NCBI RefSeq assembly: GCF_021646685.1 | Contig: NZ_JAKJHW010000002.1 | Span: forward strand, 62,001 to 126,000 | Origin: Pseudalkalibacillus salsuginis | GTDB taxonomy: Bacteria > Bacillota > Bacilli > Bacillales > Fictibacillaceae | DNA length: 64,000 nt | Direction of reading: 5' to 3' | In this document: in pieces, positions 53,132 through 62,340 of the stretch | Position numbering within the stretch: the first letter of the stretch is position 1 | Layout of the letters: every line of letters starts with the position of its first letter | The notes under the pieces: model-generated | Database searches by the model: none | Told to the model about the DNA's origin: nothing | What the model saw: the letters and a program-made list of their open reading frames with translations, nothing else | Program-made: the position numbers and the translations under genes

Positions 53132-54001
53132 ATGGCTATTCAATTGATTGTCGATACTGGTTGCGACCTTCCCCAGCATGTGATTGATGAGCAGAGGATC
53201 GAGGTTCTACCTTTAGTCGTCCATGTGAATGATGAAGAATATTATGACAAGGAATCCATTCAACCAACGAGGCTTTACACTTTGATGAGAGACGGAGCAG
53301 CTCCAAAGACCTCTCAAGTCCCTCCCGACCGTATGAAGGCCCTATTTGAAAAGGTTGCTGAAAGCGGACAACCAGCAATCTATATTACATTGTCATCTGA
53401 ATTATCCGGTACATATCAAACAGCCTGCCTCGTCAGGGATCAATTGCACGATGATGGCGTAAAAACAAACATGACAATCATCGACTCGAAAAGTGCTTCG
53501 CTCGGTTACGGTTTAGTTGCTTATTATGTAGCACGGGCGATTAATGACGGCTCTGATGATATGGATGCTCTCGCTACTTACACACATACCCTAATCGACA
53601 AAATTAAACACATCTTCACTGTAGATGATCTAGAGTATCTGGTACGTGGTGGCCGTGTATCGAAAACAGCTGGATTCGTCGGTGGTTTACTTAAAATAAA
53701 ACCGATCCTTCATATGGAAGATGGGAAGCTTTTCCCTCTTGAAAAAGTAAGAGGAAGCAAGAAAGTGCTCTCTAGACTCATCGAGTTGATTGAAGAGAAC
53801 AGCAATGATCTTGAAAATCAAACAGTCGCCATCTCTCATGCTGATGATCTGACACGGGCAAACGAACTCAAAGACATGATTGAAAATACATTCAAGGTTA
53901 AAAACGTGATGGTCAATACGATCGGTTGCGCCATCGGGGCTCACGCTGGTCCTGGTACGCTGGCTGTCTTCTTCTTGAATGGGTCCCCTGGTCTCGAATA
54001 A
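53132..54001 (+). CDS. DegV family protein (YitS-like)
   Basis: 289 residues with VDTGCDLPQHV near residue 6, PKTSQVPP near 56, ITLSSELSGTYQTA near 87 and LVRGGRVSKTAGFVGGLLKI near 170, so it binds a fatty acid, as do FakB proteins. GAGGTGTAA precedes ATG 53132. It is divergent from yitT; in B. subtilis a DegV-family gene (yitS) also lies next to yitT. It differs enough from the 21.3 kb DegV to be a separate paralogue. Confidence 0.9.
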   Translation: MAIQLIVDTGCDLPQHVIDEQRIEVLPLVVHVNDEEYYDKESIQPTRLYTLMRDGAAPKTSQVPPDRMKALFEKVAESGQPAIYITLSSELSGTYQTACLVRDQLHDDGVKTNMTIIDSKSASLGYGLVAYYVARAINDGSDDMDALATYTHTLIDKIKHIFTVDDLEYLVRGGRVSKTAGFVGGLLKIKPILHMEDGKLFPLEKVRGSKKVLSRLIELIEENSNDLENQTVAISHADDLTRANELKDMIENTFKVKNVMVNTIGCAIGAHAGPGTLAVFFLNGSPGLE

Positions 54002-54057
54002 ATCCTCAGGTAAACGTCAAGCCTAATGTGTGAGGATGGCCACAAGGAGGGATCACC

Positions 54058-54189
54058 ATGTCCAATACAAAAGACAACGATAAGAAAAAGCGTGACAATC
54101 AAGCACATCAAGAGCTGAAGAATAAAATGGAACAAGCGAATATCAGTAAAGGAACCCGACAATATTCTAAGAAAACGGATCATTTATAA
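54058..54189 (+). CDS. Small hydrophilic protein, 43 residues, DUF3941-like
   Basis: AAGGAGGG lies seven bases before ATG 54058. The product is MSNTKDNDKKKRDNQAHQEL... ending QYSKKTDHL. The DNDKK...DN block and the QYSKKTDHL ending resemble DUF3941, a small Bacillaceae family of unknown function. Highly charged, no membrane segment. It follows the DegV gene by 56 bases and has its own terminator. Confidence 0.7.
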   Translation: MSNTKDNDKKKRDNQAHQELKNKMEQANISKGTRQYSKKTDHL

Positions 54190-54198
54190 GGATTATTA

Positions 54199-54230
54199 GG
54201 AGGCTGCCTGTGATGGCCAGCCTCTTTTTC
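54199..54230 (+). terminator. Terminator after the DUF3941-like gene
   Basis: GAGGCTG (54200-54206) pairs with CAGCCTC (54218-54224), followed by TTTTT. Confidence 0.85.
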
Positions 54231-54233
54231 CAG

Positions 54234-54710
54234 CTACCTTCCTTTATGAATTGTTCTCAATTTGCTTAGCGTACATTTTCTCCAGGAACGGACCGTCTCA
54301 TAAGAAACCCCTTCCCTTTCCGCCAAGTTTTTCATACTTTCCTGCTGTAAAATTATTGCATTTACATATAGTCGTTCCCGATCAGAAAGATTTTGAACAT
54401 AATCTTTAATGATAAGATCGTCGAGGAAAGGCACGATGAAAGAATTCTGCTCTTCCAGGAAGCTGTCCTCTACATCGACAACTTCTAATCCCTTCTTGTT
54501 CAATATTTGCAGGAATCTCCCAGAAATATATCGGCTTGCATATGCCGGAAAATGTCCCTTATCAATATCGAATCGTTCATAGGCTTCCCAAAGCGCAATC
54601 CGTCCAACCTGATACATTTCATCGAAGTCTTTTTGCTTAGAATATCTCCTTATCATGGATTTGATCAGGGGATCGAAATTGTTGAGTACTTTTTCAAACG
54701 GTTCTTTCAA
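54234..54710 (-). CDS. Sigma-70 family RNA polymerase sigma factor, orphan
   Basis: Small sigma factor with regions 2 and 4. Region 2: FDPLIKSMIRRYSKQKDFDE then MYQVGRIALWEAYERFD near residue 10-50. Region 4 helix-turn-helix: NLAEREGVSYETVRSWR near the C-terminus. The frame is open to 54866, but the start is taken as TTG 54710, six bases after GGAG; an ATG at 54734 has a poorly spaced site. No anti-sigma factor gene is adjacent. The target is unknown. Confidence 0.82.
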   Translation of the reverse strand: MKEPFEKVLNNFDPLIKSMIRRYSKQKDFDEMYQVGRIALWEAYERFDIDKGHFPAYASRYISGRFLQILNKKGLEVVDVEDSFLEEQNSFIVPFLDDLIIKDYVQNLSDRERLYVNAIILQQESMKNLAEREGVSYETVRSWRKCTLSKLRTIHKGR

Positions 54711-54992
54711 GATGAACTCCAATCTTGAAAGCATGCTTCCTGAGTAATTCCGCGGTAATTCGATCTTACTGGAAACAGGTGGGCTACTGCATACTCCATA
54801 ATATAGATTCATTAGTGGCCAGGCTGCCGGTATTATTGAGTGTAACTTGCAAATCCCTTTTTTCAAAGCTCTTAAAAGTGGGTAATCATGATTCTGCTGA
54901 GCCTTTTGTTTGCTTTAAACCATAAAAAAGAAACCAGCGGGACGACTGGCCTCTAATTGTACATATTATAAACAGGTTCATTCGTTTTCAGC

Positions 54993-56261
54993 TTAACAGG
55001 GGCAGTAATAGGATCGTTTAGCAAAAGAATTTTGTATTTGTTGATAAGCTGGATCGGGATCGTCCAGAGATTCTACCGCTGTTGTGATCAATTGGCTGTC
55101 GTCATAGCGCTTAAGAATGATTTCCATCCACTCTTCTTTTGTAAGGACATCCCCTTCAAAAAGCCCTTGATGAGAAGCTTTCAATTTTTGATAGTCATTC
55201 AGATAGACCCATTTCCTCCCGATTGCTGGTTCAAGGTTGGAAAATGGTTCACCATTGTTATAAGAATAGAGTAGGTGAGGCAGATTGACCCCACAAGCGA
55301 TTGGCAAGCCGATCCATTTCCAAGGTCTCGTATTGATATCTAATAGTTTATATTCTCCATCTTCTTCATCAAAAATGAACTCACACTCTGCAATCCCCTC
55401 ATACGAAAATGCCTTCAACACAGCTACTGCCCGCTCGGTCAATCCAGGTGCTTCAATCGACTCGACAAGACAAGTAGTCCCCGCCTTCGGTGGATAGATT
55501 TCCAGCCTCTGCCCAGCTATTGTTCCTCGGACTGTCTGATCTCCGTCCATATAGGCAACCACAGTCACATAGCCTTCCCGGCTTACATTCACAAATTCCT
55601 GAGCAATCAAATCCAGTCCCGCTTGTTTGGCTGCATCAGTCTTTTCATTGAATTCACTTTGGTTTTCTACAACAAATAATCCTTCCTGGAATTCATCATA
55701 AAAGGCACGCTTATTGATCGGTTTAAGTACCATCGGAAAAGAAAGCTCCTCAATGATCGTTTTGCAGTTTGACTCTTTGATGACCTCGTACTTCGGGACT
55801 GGAACGTTCAACTCCGCTGCGCGTTCGTATAACTGGGATTTATCGAGTATCTGTTCTATTGTTTTAAAGTCTGAAAAAGGCCATATGTAAAACTCCGATA
55901 ACTCATCTTCATATTTCGCCAGAGTGAGTACCCACTCGTCCATTGATGGGATCAGGATGCATTTCTCTTTAAAGGCAGGTCCGATATCAAGCAGATACTG
56001 TACAAAGGCTTTCTCGGCAACCACTGGATTCGGACAGACGCCACGCAGAGTGACATATTTCGAAGCGAAGCCAAGTCCTCGGTCCTCCCTGTCAAGTGCG
56101 ATGACAGGGATACCTTCCCGGCCTAATCCTCTTGCAACAGCTAATCCAGTAATGTGGGCATTACAGATTAAAACCGGACGTTGTTGTTTTATCAATCCAT
56201 TACTCTCGATCGCTTGCTTCAATTCAATTGCGTTGTAGTATATCGTCTTGTTGATCTCCAT
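54993..56261 (-). CDS. ATP-grasp family protein (carboxylate-amine ligase-like)
   Basis: 422 residues. The N-terminal half holds a VLICNAHITGLAVARGLGRE dinucleotide-like fold, then the ATP-grasp strands SFPMVLKPINK, DLIAQEFVNVS, ECEFIFDEEDGEYKLLDINT and TRPWKW, with the metal-binding ELLDIN-type pattern. Such proteins ligate a carboxylate to an amine; the substrate is not known. AAAGGAGAGC lies before ATG 56261. It is 14 bases downstream of the sensor kinase and likely co-expressed. Confidence 0.82.
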   Translation of the reverse strand: MEINKTIYYNAIELKQAIESNGLIKQQRPVLICNAHITGLAVARGLGREGIPVIALDREDRGLGFASKYVTLRGVCPNPVVAEKAFVQYLLDIGPAFKEKCILIPSMDEWVLTLAKYEDELSEFYIWPFSDFKTIEQILDKSQLYERAAELNVPVPKYEVIKESNCKTIIEELSFPMVLKPINKRAFYDEFQEGLFVVENQSEFNEKTDAAKQAGLDLIAQEFVNVSREGYVTVVAYMDGDQTVRGTIAGQRLEIYPPKAGTTCLVESIEAPGLTERAVAVLKAFSYEGIAECEFIFDEEDGEYKLLDINTRPWKWIGLPIACGVNLPHLLYSYNNGEPFSNLEPAIGRKWVYLNDYQKLKASHQGLFEGDVLTKEEWMEIILKRYDDSQLITTAVESLDDPDPAYQQIQNSFAKRSYYCPC

Positions 56262-56275
56262 TGCGCTCTCCTTTC

Positions 56276-57409
56276 TCAATCACCCTTTGGAAACGTAAGG
56301 TAAAAGGATGTTTCCGTTTCTGATGACCTGACATTGATGGTGCCTTTATGCTTCTCTACTATTTGCTTACATACAGATAATCCTAATCCTGTTCCAAGCT
56401 GTTTTGTCGATATAAATGGTTCGAAAATATCTTCTAATAGATGTTCGGGAATCATGGAGCCGTTATTAGAAATGGTCAACTGTGTGCTCTCTTCTTCAAC
56501 TAAGCTGACATATACATTTCTATCGCCTTCCACTTCGGAAAGCTCTTCAACCGCATTATTAAGAATATTGAGGAGGACCTGTTTAATTTGTCCTTCTACT
56601 CCATAAACCTTTACTTGCGGAAAAGGATCATGATGGACATTGATATTTTCGTCTAAAAATCGAGGATAAAGGAAATCGAGCATTTCTTTGATAATACGGT
56701 CCAATGAAAAGGTTTCAGATTGATCGTCAAGTCCTTTCATTTTAGAAAGATAAAGAAATTGAGTTATTTTCTCCTGCAAGCTTTCCATTTCATGATTGAT
56801 TATATCAAAATAAGCAGAGGTTTCTTCCGTTTTAGTTTGTGATTCGATCATCTGGATGAATCCTTTGATCGAAGTCAAAGGGTTGCGAAATTCATGGGCA
56901 AAGCTTGCAGCAACTTGGCCAAGAATTGATAGACGGTCACTGTGCATTTCCTGGATGAATCTGCTTTTGTTCTTGATGATCGAATCTTTGACCCTCGTAT
57001 ATTCTGTTAACGCATGGTACATATATAAATCAAAAAAATCATTCACAACTAACAGGTATTTCAATTGGGCTTCTTTAGGGGCTTCAGTCATTTCAAGTAC
57101 ACGATAGATGATAGAGCGTCCTAGATTGATATTCGAGATGAATTCACCGATCCCCACTTTCGCTTTCACGCGCTCGTGTGCAATCTTTTTTGTCAATTGC
57201 TGCACGAGCTGGGTTTCCGGGTCTTCAATATAGGCGACGATCAGACGGATTGTGTGCCCGCCGTTGATCATTATTTCATGACGAAACGGATCGTCCTCAG
57301 AAATACAAGCGACTTTCAACCATTCAGACAGAATCGTATCATGGTATGAATGGAATAATTCGATCAACGTTTCCCTTTCATCATCATTCAATTCGTGCTT
57401 TAATTTCAT
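56276..57409 (-). CDS. Sensor histidine kinase, cytoplasmic, sporulation-kinase-like
   Basis: 377 residues, no membrane segment. The first 150 residues are helical (LFHSYHDTILSEWLKVACIS) and resemble the RsbRD-type sensor. The H box is SFAHEFRNPLTSIKGFIQMI (about 185-205), then the N box NILNNAVEEL, the G box GTGLGLSVCKQI and a C-terminal FYLTFPKG. No response regulator adjoins it, so it may act in the phosphorelay. The start at ATG 57409 is uncertain; GAGGGAG lies 11 bases upstream. Confidence 0.82.
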   Translation of the reverse strand: MKLKHELNDDERETLIELFHSYHDTILSEWLKVACISEDDPFRHEIMINGGHTIRLIVAYIEDPETQLVQQLTKKIAHERVKAKVGIGEFISNINLGRSIIYRVLEMTEAPKEAQLKYLLVVNDFFDLYMYHALTEYTRVKDSIIKNKSRFIQEMHSDRLSILGQVAASFAHEFRNPLTSIKGFIQMIESQTKTEETSAYFDIINHEMESLQEKITQFLYLSKMKGLDDQSETFSLDRIIKEMLDFLYPRFLDENINVHHDPFPQVKVYGVEGQIKQVLLNILNNAVEELSEVEGDRNVYVSLVEEESTQLTISNNGSMIPEHLLEDIFEPFISTKQLGTGLGLSVCKQIVEKHKGTINVRSSETETSFYLTFPKGD

Positions 57410-57613
57410 TTTTTCATTATCTCCCTCGATTGCACTCTTACTGCCATTATAACAGACTTTCCTTGCCCAATAACCGAAACACATACTAGAATATCCTTCC
57501 AAAAATCGTTATTGTTATTTTCCTATAGTAAAGATGATTAACTTTTATTCGATGAGGTAATAGTAGAGAAAGGATTCTATCATAAATACATTTAATGAAG
57601 GGAGTTTTGATTC

Positions 57614-58501
57614 ATGAATAACTTTAAATACCATTCCCCTCATCAGGAAAAACCGACAGGACAACCACCTCAGCATCAGAATAAACAACCGGGAACAGAA
57701 AAAGAAATGGTCCCTACTCCACAAACTGAAGATTTTTATTATAAAGGCAGCGGCAAGCTTAAAGGTAAATCAGCCATTATCACCGGCGGAGACAGCGGGA
57801 TTGGAAAATCCACAGCAATTCTCTTTGCGAAGGAAGGCGCGAATGTAGCGATCATTTACCTAAATGAACATGAAGATGCGAATGATACAAAAAAGGAAGT
57901 TGAGGAAGAAGGCCAAAAATGTCTTCTTATTCCAGGGGACATCGGCAATCAGTCCTTTTGTGAGGAAGCCGTATCGAAAGTGATTTCTGAATTTGGATCC
58001 CTTGATGTATTGATCAACAATGCGGCAGAACAACATCCAAGGAATGGCATTGAGGAAATTTCCCAGGAGCAGATCGAACGCACCTTCCGGACGAACATCT
58101 TCTCATGTTTTTATATGGTGAACGCTGCTCTCCCTTACTTGAAGGAAGGAAGCTCCATCATCAATACCGCTTCTGTCGTTGCCTATAAAGGGAACGATCA
58201 TTTGATCGATTACTCTGCTACCAAGGGGGCAATTGTCGCGTTCACACGTTCTTTATCAGAATCACTTGTCCCAAAAGGGATCCGGGTAAACGGAGTCGCA
58301 CCAGGACCAATATGGACGCCACTGATTCCTTCTACATTTGATGCAGAACATGTAGGTGAATTCGGTAAAAACACACCTATGGGGAGACCCGGACAACCGG
58401 ATGAGGTCGCACCAAGCTACGTCTTTCTTGCGAGTGATGACTCATCATACATTTCGGGACAAATGATCCACGTCAATGGAGGTGTCATTGTAAACGGATG
58501 A
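57614..58501 (+). CDS. Short-chain dehydrogenase/reductase, stress-type (YhdF/YhxD-like)
   Basis: 295 residues with a ~45-residue Gln/Pro-rich leader, then an NAD(P)-binding motif ITGGDSGIGKSTA near residue 58, LINNAAEQH, the Ser in INTASVVAYKG and the YSATKGA motif (Y, K). The leader and DSGIGK are typical of stress-induced SDRs in Bacillus, so oxidoreduction of an unknown substrate is inferred. AAGGGAG precedes ATG 57614. Confidence 0.88.
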   Translation: MNNFKYHSPHQEKPTGQPPQHQNKQPGTEKEMVPTPQTEDFYYKGSGKLKGKSAIITGGDSGIGKSTAILFAKEGANVAIIYLNEHEDANDTKKEVEEEGQKCLLIPGDIGNQSFCEEAVSKVISEFGSLDVLINNAAEQHPRNGIEEISQEQIERTFRTNIFSCFYMVNAALPYLKEGSSIINTASVVAYKGNDHLIDYSATKGAIVAFTRSLSESLVPKGIRVNGVAPGPIWTPLIPSTFDAEHVGEFGKNTPMGRPGQPDEVAPSYVFLASDDSSYISGQMIHVNGGVIVNG

Positions 58502-58708
58502 TGGAAACGGAAATCGGGAGACACCAGCAGGAAAAGCAAGCCACAATGCCTCCCTCATTGGGAGATGTGCAAGGAATACAGCAGATCGCCGCAGAAAGGG
58601 AGTTGCTCTCGTAAGAAGTAATAATGAGCATATGTCAAAAAGTGGTATTTATGGTTATGGCATTCTTCGTCCACATTATGTATAAAAGGATGAAGGGAAT
58701 GCCTTGCG

Positions 58709-59524
58709 ATGCACACAATGTGGAAAGGTTCCATCAGCTTCGGCCTGGTTACCATACCAATCAAGCTTTTTGCGGCAACTGAAAACAAAGATATCAAGAT
58801 GAGACAGCTCCATAAGGAGTGCCATAACCCGATCAAATATGATAAGATATGTCCTGTTTGCGAAAAATCACTAGAGCAGAACGAGATCATCAAAGCTTAT
58901 GAGTATGAACCGAATAAATTTGTCGAGCTTGAAAAAGAGGAATTGGAAGCCCTCATGAAAGAACAGACAAAGTCTATTGAAATCGTTGACTTCGTTCATC
59001 TTTCTGAGGTGGATCCGATTTATTTCGACCGATCTTATTTCATCGGTCCAGGTGAAAATGGATCAAAGCCTTATTCTTTACTCAAAAAAGCGATGGAAGA
59101 CTCTGGGAAGATCGCTATCGCTAAAGTGATGATCCGATCCAAACAACATTTAGCTGTCGTAAGGGTCTACGACAAAGGATTGGTCCTTGAAACGATTTAT
59201 TATCCAGATGAAGTCCGAAGCATCGATTTAGTACCTGAAATACCAGAGGATGTTGATCTGAACCAAAAAGAATTAGATATGGCGATTCAATTAATCGATC
59301 AATTGACAGCTGAGTTCAATCCAGAAAAATACCATGATGATTACCGTGAAGAGCTGATGGGTGCCATTGAGAGCAAGATCAAGGGCGAGCAAATCAAAGT
59401 TTCTAAAGAAAGACCGAAAGCGAATGTTGTTGATCTTATGGACGCCCTGCAAGCAAGCATCGATGATACAAAACCGAAAAAGAAAAAGAAAACGACTCGC
59501 AAGAAAAAAGCGAGCAGTGAATGA
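58709..59524 (+). CDS. ku: Ku DNA end-binding protein
   Basis: 271 residues, the bacterial Ku length, binding broken DNA ends and recruiting LigD. Features: MHTMWKGSISFGLVTIPIKL at the start, CPVCEKSLEQNEIIKAYEYE near 48, and a basic C-terminal tail KPKKKKKTTRKKKASSE that helps DNA threading and ligase recruitment. The ATG at 58709 has only a weak site (GAAGGG). Its stop overlaps the ligase start (ATGA). In B. subtilis ku is active in spores. Confidence 0.96.
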   Translation: MHTMWKGSISFGLVTIPIKLFAATENKDIKMRQLHKECHNPIKYDKICPVCEKSLEQNEIIKAYEYEPNKFVELEKEELEALMKEQTKSIEIVDFVHLSEVDPIYFDRSYFIGPGENGSKPYSLLKKAMEDSGKIAIAKVMIRSKQHLAVVRVYDKGLVLETIYYPDEVRSIDLVPEIPEDVDLNQKELDMAIQLIDQLTAEFNPEKYHDDYREELMGAIESKIKGEQIKVSKERPKANVVDLMDALQASIDDTKPKKKKKTTRKKKASSE

Positions 59525-60483
59525 TGCGTTATAAACCAATGCTGCCAACCCTCTCCTCCCGCCTTCCTGAAGGAGAGGATTGGTATTATGAAATCAAATA
59601 TGACGGTTTCCGCAGTCTCCTTCATATTGACCAGACCGGGGTCGATTTTTATAGCAGGAATTTAAAATCGCTGGACGCCAACTTCCCGGAAATCATTAAC
59701 GAAGCTGAACGGATCCGAGAAAACGCCAAAGATAGCCTACCGTTATTATTGGATGGAGAACTATGTATTTTGGAATCTGATTACAAAGCGAGTTTCTCTG
59801 CCATCCAACAACGTGGACGATTGAAGAGCATAGCGAAAATCCTACAGCAACAGGCGAAAATCCCAGCTACCCTTTTGATCTTCGACCTAGTGATTCACAA
59901 CGGGAAGTCCCTTGTGGATGATCCCTATATACGGCGAAAAAAGCAACTTGAGGAATGGATGGATAGGCACCGCTTTCCTCAAGTATGTAGGGAGTCCGCA
60001 AATAGGATCCAATGGATTCCGTTCACCTCTGATGGACACTCCTTATTCCAACAGGTCAAAAACCATCACGGGGAAGGGGTTGTGGCAAAAAGGGATAGAA
60101 GCCTATGGCTACAGGGAAAAAGAACAAAAGATTGGTTGAAGGTGAAAAGTCTATTCAGAGGCTTTTTCATCATTGTAGGGTTTGATGAGAAAAATGGATA
60201 TGCCCATGTAGCAGTAAGAGATGGAACTGAATTGCTGCCAACCGGAGTTGTCTCGCATGGATTGGAAGGTAAAGAAAGAGAAGCGTTGATTCAAATCGTC
60301 AAAAACAACCAGATCAAAAAAACCGGTTCTCTAATTGAAATAGCTCCACGGATATGTGTTGAGCTGGCTTTCCTTGAAATACACGAACATCAATTAAGAC
60401 AACCTAGATTTATACGATTCAGACTCGACATCCATTGGGAGGATTGCACATGGCGGGCTCTTCAAAAACAGATGGGCAACTGA
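59521..60483 (+). CDS. ATP-dependent DNA ligase, LigD ligase part as a separate protein
   Basis: 320 residues, ligase domain of LigD. The adenylated lysine lies in WYYEIKYDGFRS (K26), followed by LLDGELCI, GEGVVAKR, KDWLKVKS and the oligonucleotide-binding fold ending APRICVELAFLEI. It starts at an ATGA overlap with ku. Its last residues DIHWEDCTWRALQKQMGN overlap the polymerase gene by 34 bases. In B. subtilis ligase and polymerase domains are fused; here the ligase ends in its own stop. Confidence 0.93.
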   Translation: MMRYKPMLPTLSSRLPEGEDWYYEIKYDGFRSLLHIDQTGVDFYSRNLKSLDANFPEIINEAERIRENAKDSLPLLLDGELCILESDYKASFSAIQQRGRLKSIAKILQQQAKIPATLLIFDLVIHNGKSLVDDPYIRRKKQLEEWMDRHRFPQVCRESANRIQWIPFTSDGHSLFQQVKNHHGEGVVAKRDRSLWLQGKRTKDWLKVKSLFRGFFIIVGFDEKNGYAHVAVRDGTELLPTGVVSHGLEGKEREALIQIVKNNQIKKTGSLIEIAPRICVELAFLEIHEHQLRQPRFIRFRLDIHWEDCTWRALQKQMGN

Positions 60484-61370
60484 ATATCGAAGGCAACACG
60501 ATCCAGATCACAAGCTTGGATAAGATCCTTTATCCGAAGATGGACATTAATAAACAAGCATACCTCCAGTATTTGATCGAAATCAACAAGTTGATGCTCC
60601 CTTTTTTGAAGAATCGCTTTCTAACTGTCAAACGTTATCCACATGGTATGTTCGATGACTTTTTTTATCAGAAGAACTGCCCGGACTATGCTCCGTCTTT
60701 TGTCGAAACCATTCAGCATGATGACATCCGCTATATTATTTGCAACGATCTATCTACGCTTGTGTGGCTGGGAAACCAACTGGCATTGGAGTTCCATATT
60801 CCATTCAATAAAGTGACATCCGTTTGTCCCACAGAGATCGTATTCGACCTTGATCCTCCGTCAAGGGGACATTTTCCATTGGCCGTTAAAGCTGCCTTGG
60901 AAATCAAAACCATACTTGATCGTCTTGAAGTACATTCATTTGTAAAAACCTCTGGAAACAAAGGATTGCAAATTTATATTCCACTGGAGGAAAATCAGTT
61001 CACATACAATGATACGAGAGTCTTCACCAAATTCATCGCTGAATACCTCGTCGATCAATCACCTGATTCATTTACGATCGAACGTATGAAAAACAAACGA
61101 GGGACGAAATGTTATATCGATTTTTTACAACATGCAGAAGGGAAGACGATCATCGCTCCTTATTCGTTAAGAGGAAATGATGAGGCATTGGTTGCGACCC
61201 CGTTGGAATGGAAGGAAGTCGGTCACCAGCTTGTACCTGATAAGTTTACGATGGAATCTGTTTTGGAACGTGTAAAGAGTCAGGAATGTCCGTTTTCCAG
61301 AATGGATTCGGTCAGGAAGAAACAGCCATTCAGAAGGATCCTGTCTGGGTTATTGAATCAGAAAAACTGA
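60450..61370 (+). CDS. LigD polymerase part (archaeo-eukaryotic primase type) as a separate protein
   Basis: 306 residues. The AEP polymerase catalytic aspartates are in EIVFDLDPPSRG (D133, D135); SFVKTSGNKGLQIYIPL is the SGNKG nucleotide-binding block and KNKRGTKCYIDFLQ carries the later motif. The start is ATG 60450 because GGGAGG lies seven bases upstream, inside the ligase gene. The polymerase fills in or adds nucleotides at breaks. No nuclease domain is seen. The translation signal supports a genuine split, not a sequencing frameshift. Confidence 0.93.
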   Translation: MAGSSKTDGQLNIEGNTIQITSLDKILYPKMDINKQAYLQYLIEINKLMLPFLKNRFLTVKRYPHGMFDDFFYQKNCPDYAPSFVETIQHDDIRYIICNDLSTLVWLGNQLALEFHIPFNKVTSVCPTEIVFDLDPPSRGHFPLAVKAALEIKTILDRLEVHSFVKTSGNKGLQIYIPLEENQFTYNDTRVFTKFIAEYLVDQSPDSFTIERMKNKRGTKCYIDFLQHAEGKTIIAPYSLRGNDEALVATPLEWKEVGHQLVPDKFTMESVLERVKSQECPFSRMDSVRKKQPFRRILSGLLNQKN

Positions 61371-61376
61371 ATCTCG

Positions 61377-62318
61377 TCAGAGGCGAAGCTTGATGTGCCC
61401 GATACCTCTGGATACACAAGTAAGCATGTTCCCTACCTTTTCTTCCTCTGTCAGAAAAGAGTCGCAATGAACGACATCTCCTTCTTCAATCTCAACTTCA
61501 CAAGTGCCGCAAACCCCCATCCTGCAAGTATAAGGTACATAGATATCTATTTCGTGCAGGGCATCAAGTAAGGTTTGACCGGAACTCACCATGAAGGTTT
61601 TTTTTGTTTTTACAAGATTCACGAAAAAAGGCTGAGGGTTTTCAATCAGGACTGCCGGCTGAAACTGTTCTTCATGGATGAACTTTTCAGGATACCGGAG
61701 TTTGTGTGAATGCTCAAGCAAAATATCCATGAATGCTGGCGGGCCGCATAAATAGATATGGGTCCCCATTGTTCTGTTTTGAAGCGCTTTTTTTAACTTT
61801 GCGATTTTTTCCTCCCTTTTCATAAAGTAAAAAGTGGACTTACTCCGGAAATGGTTCTGGATATGACGGTGAAATGCGCACTCTCTTTCTCCTGAGGCAG
61901 CATAATGTAATTCAAAACTGCGGCCGATCGTTTTCAAGTACGCCATCATCGATACGAAAGGTGTGATTCCAATTCCAGCTGCAAAAAAAACATGATGTTT
62001 CGCTTCTGTCCGTAACGGAAAGAAGTTATCCGGTGGTGAAACGGAGATGTTATCCCCTTGGCCGATGCATTCGTGCAAATACCCAGAACCACCGTTATGA
62101 TCACTGATCTTTTTTACAGCGATTACGTACTCATTTTTCATTTCGAGGGGATTGTTCACCAACGAGTATTGACGCTTTCCCATTGGAAGATGAAGTGTCA
62201 CATGTGCCCCCGCTCCGAATGGAGGTAAGGGGATTTCATCCGATGTGAAGGTGAATTTTTTAATTGTATCGGTTTCGTGTTCAATTTTTTTAACAGTCAA
62301 TTGTAATGTATATGCCAT
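61377..62318 (-). CDS. PDR/VanB-type ferredoxin reductase (oxygenase reductase)
   Basis: 313 residues: an FAD/FMN-binding domain (RQYSLVNNPL, near residue 50), an NAD-binding domain (VFFAAGIGITPFVSMMAYL near 115 and YLCGPPAFMD near 204) and a C-terminal 2Fe-2S plant-type ferredoxin with CRMGVCGTC and a final Cys near 300. Electrons would flow from NAD(P)H to an oxygenase. The start is ATG 62318 with AAGGATGA upstream; ATG 62327 is too near that site. Last gene of the operon, 23 bases after the dmmA-like gene. Confidence 0.9.
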   Translation of the reverse strand: MAYTLQLTVKKIEHETDTIKKFTFTSDEIPLPPFGAGAHVTLHLPMGKRQYSLVNNPLEMKNEYVIAVKKISDHNGGSGYLHECIGQGDNISVSPPDNFFPLRTEAKHHVFFAAGIGITPFVSMMAYLKTIGRSFELHYAASGERECAFHRHIQNHFRSKSTFYFMKREEKIAKLKKALQNRTMGTHIYLCGPPAFMDILLEHSHKLRYPEKFIHEEQFQPAVLIENPQPFFVNLVKTKKTFMVSSGQTLLDALHEIDIYVPYTCRMGVCGTCEVEIEEGDVVHCDSFLTEEEKVGNMLTCVSRGIGHIKLRL

Positions 62319-62340
62319 TGAGCTCATCCTTCATGCAATA

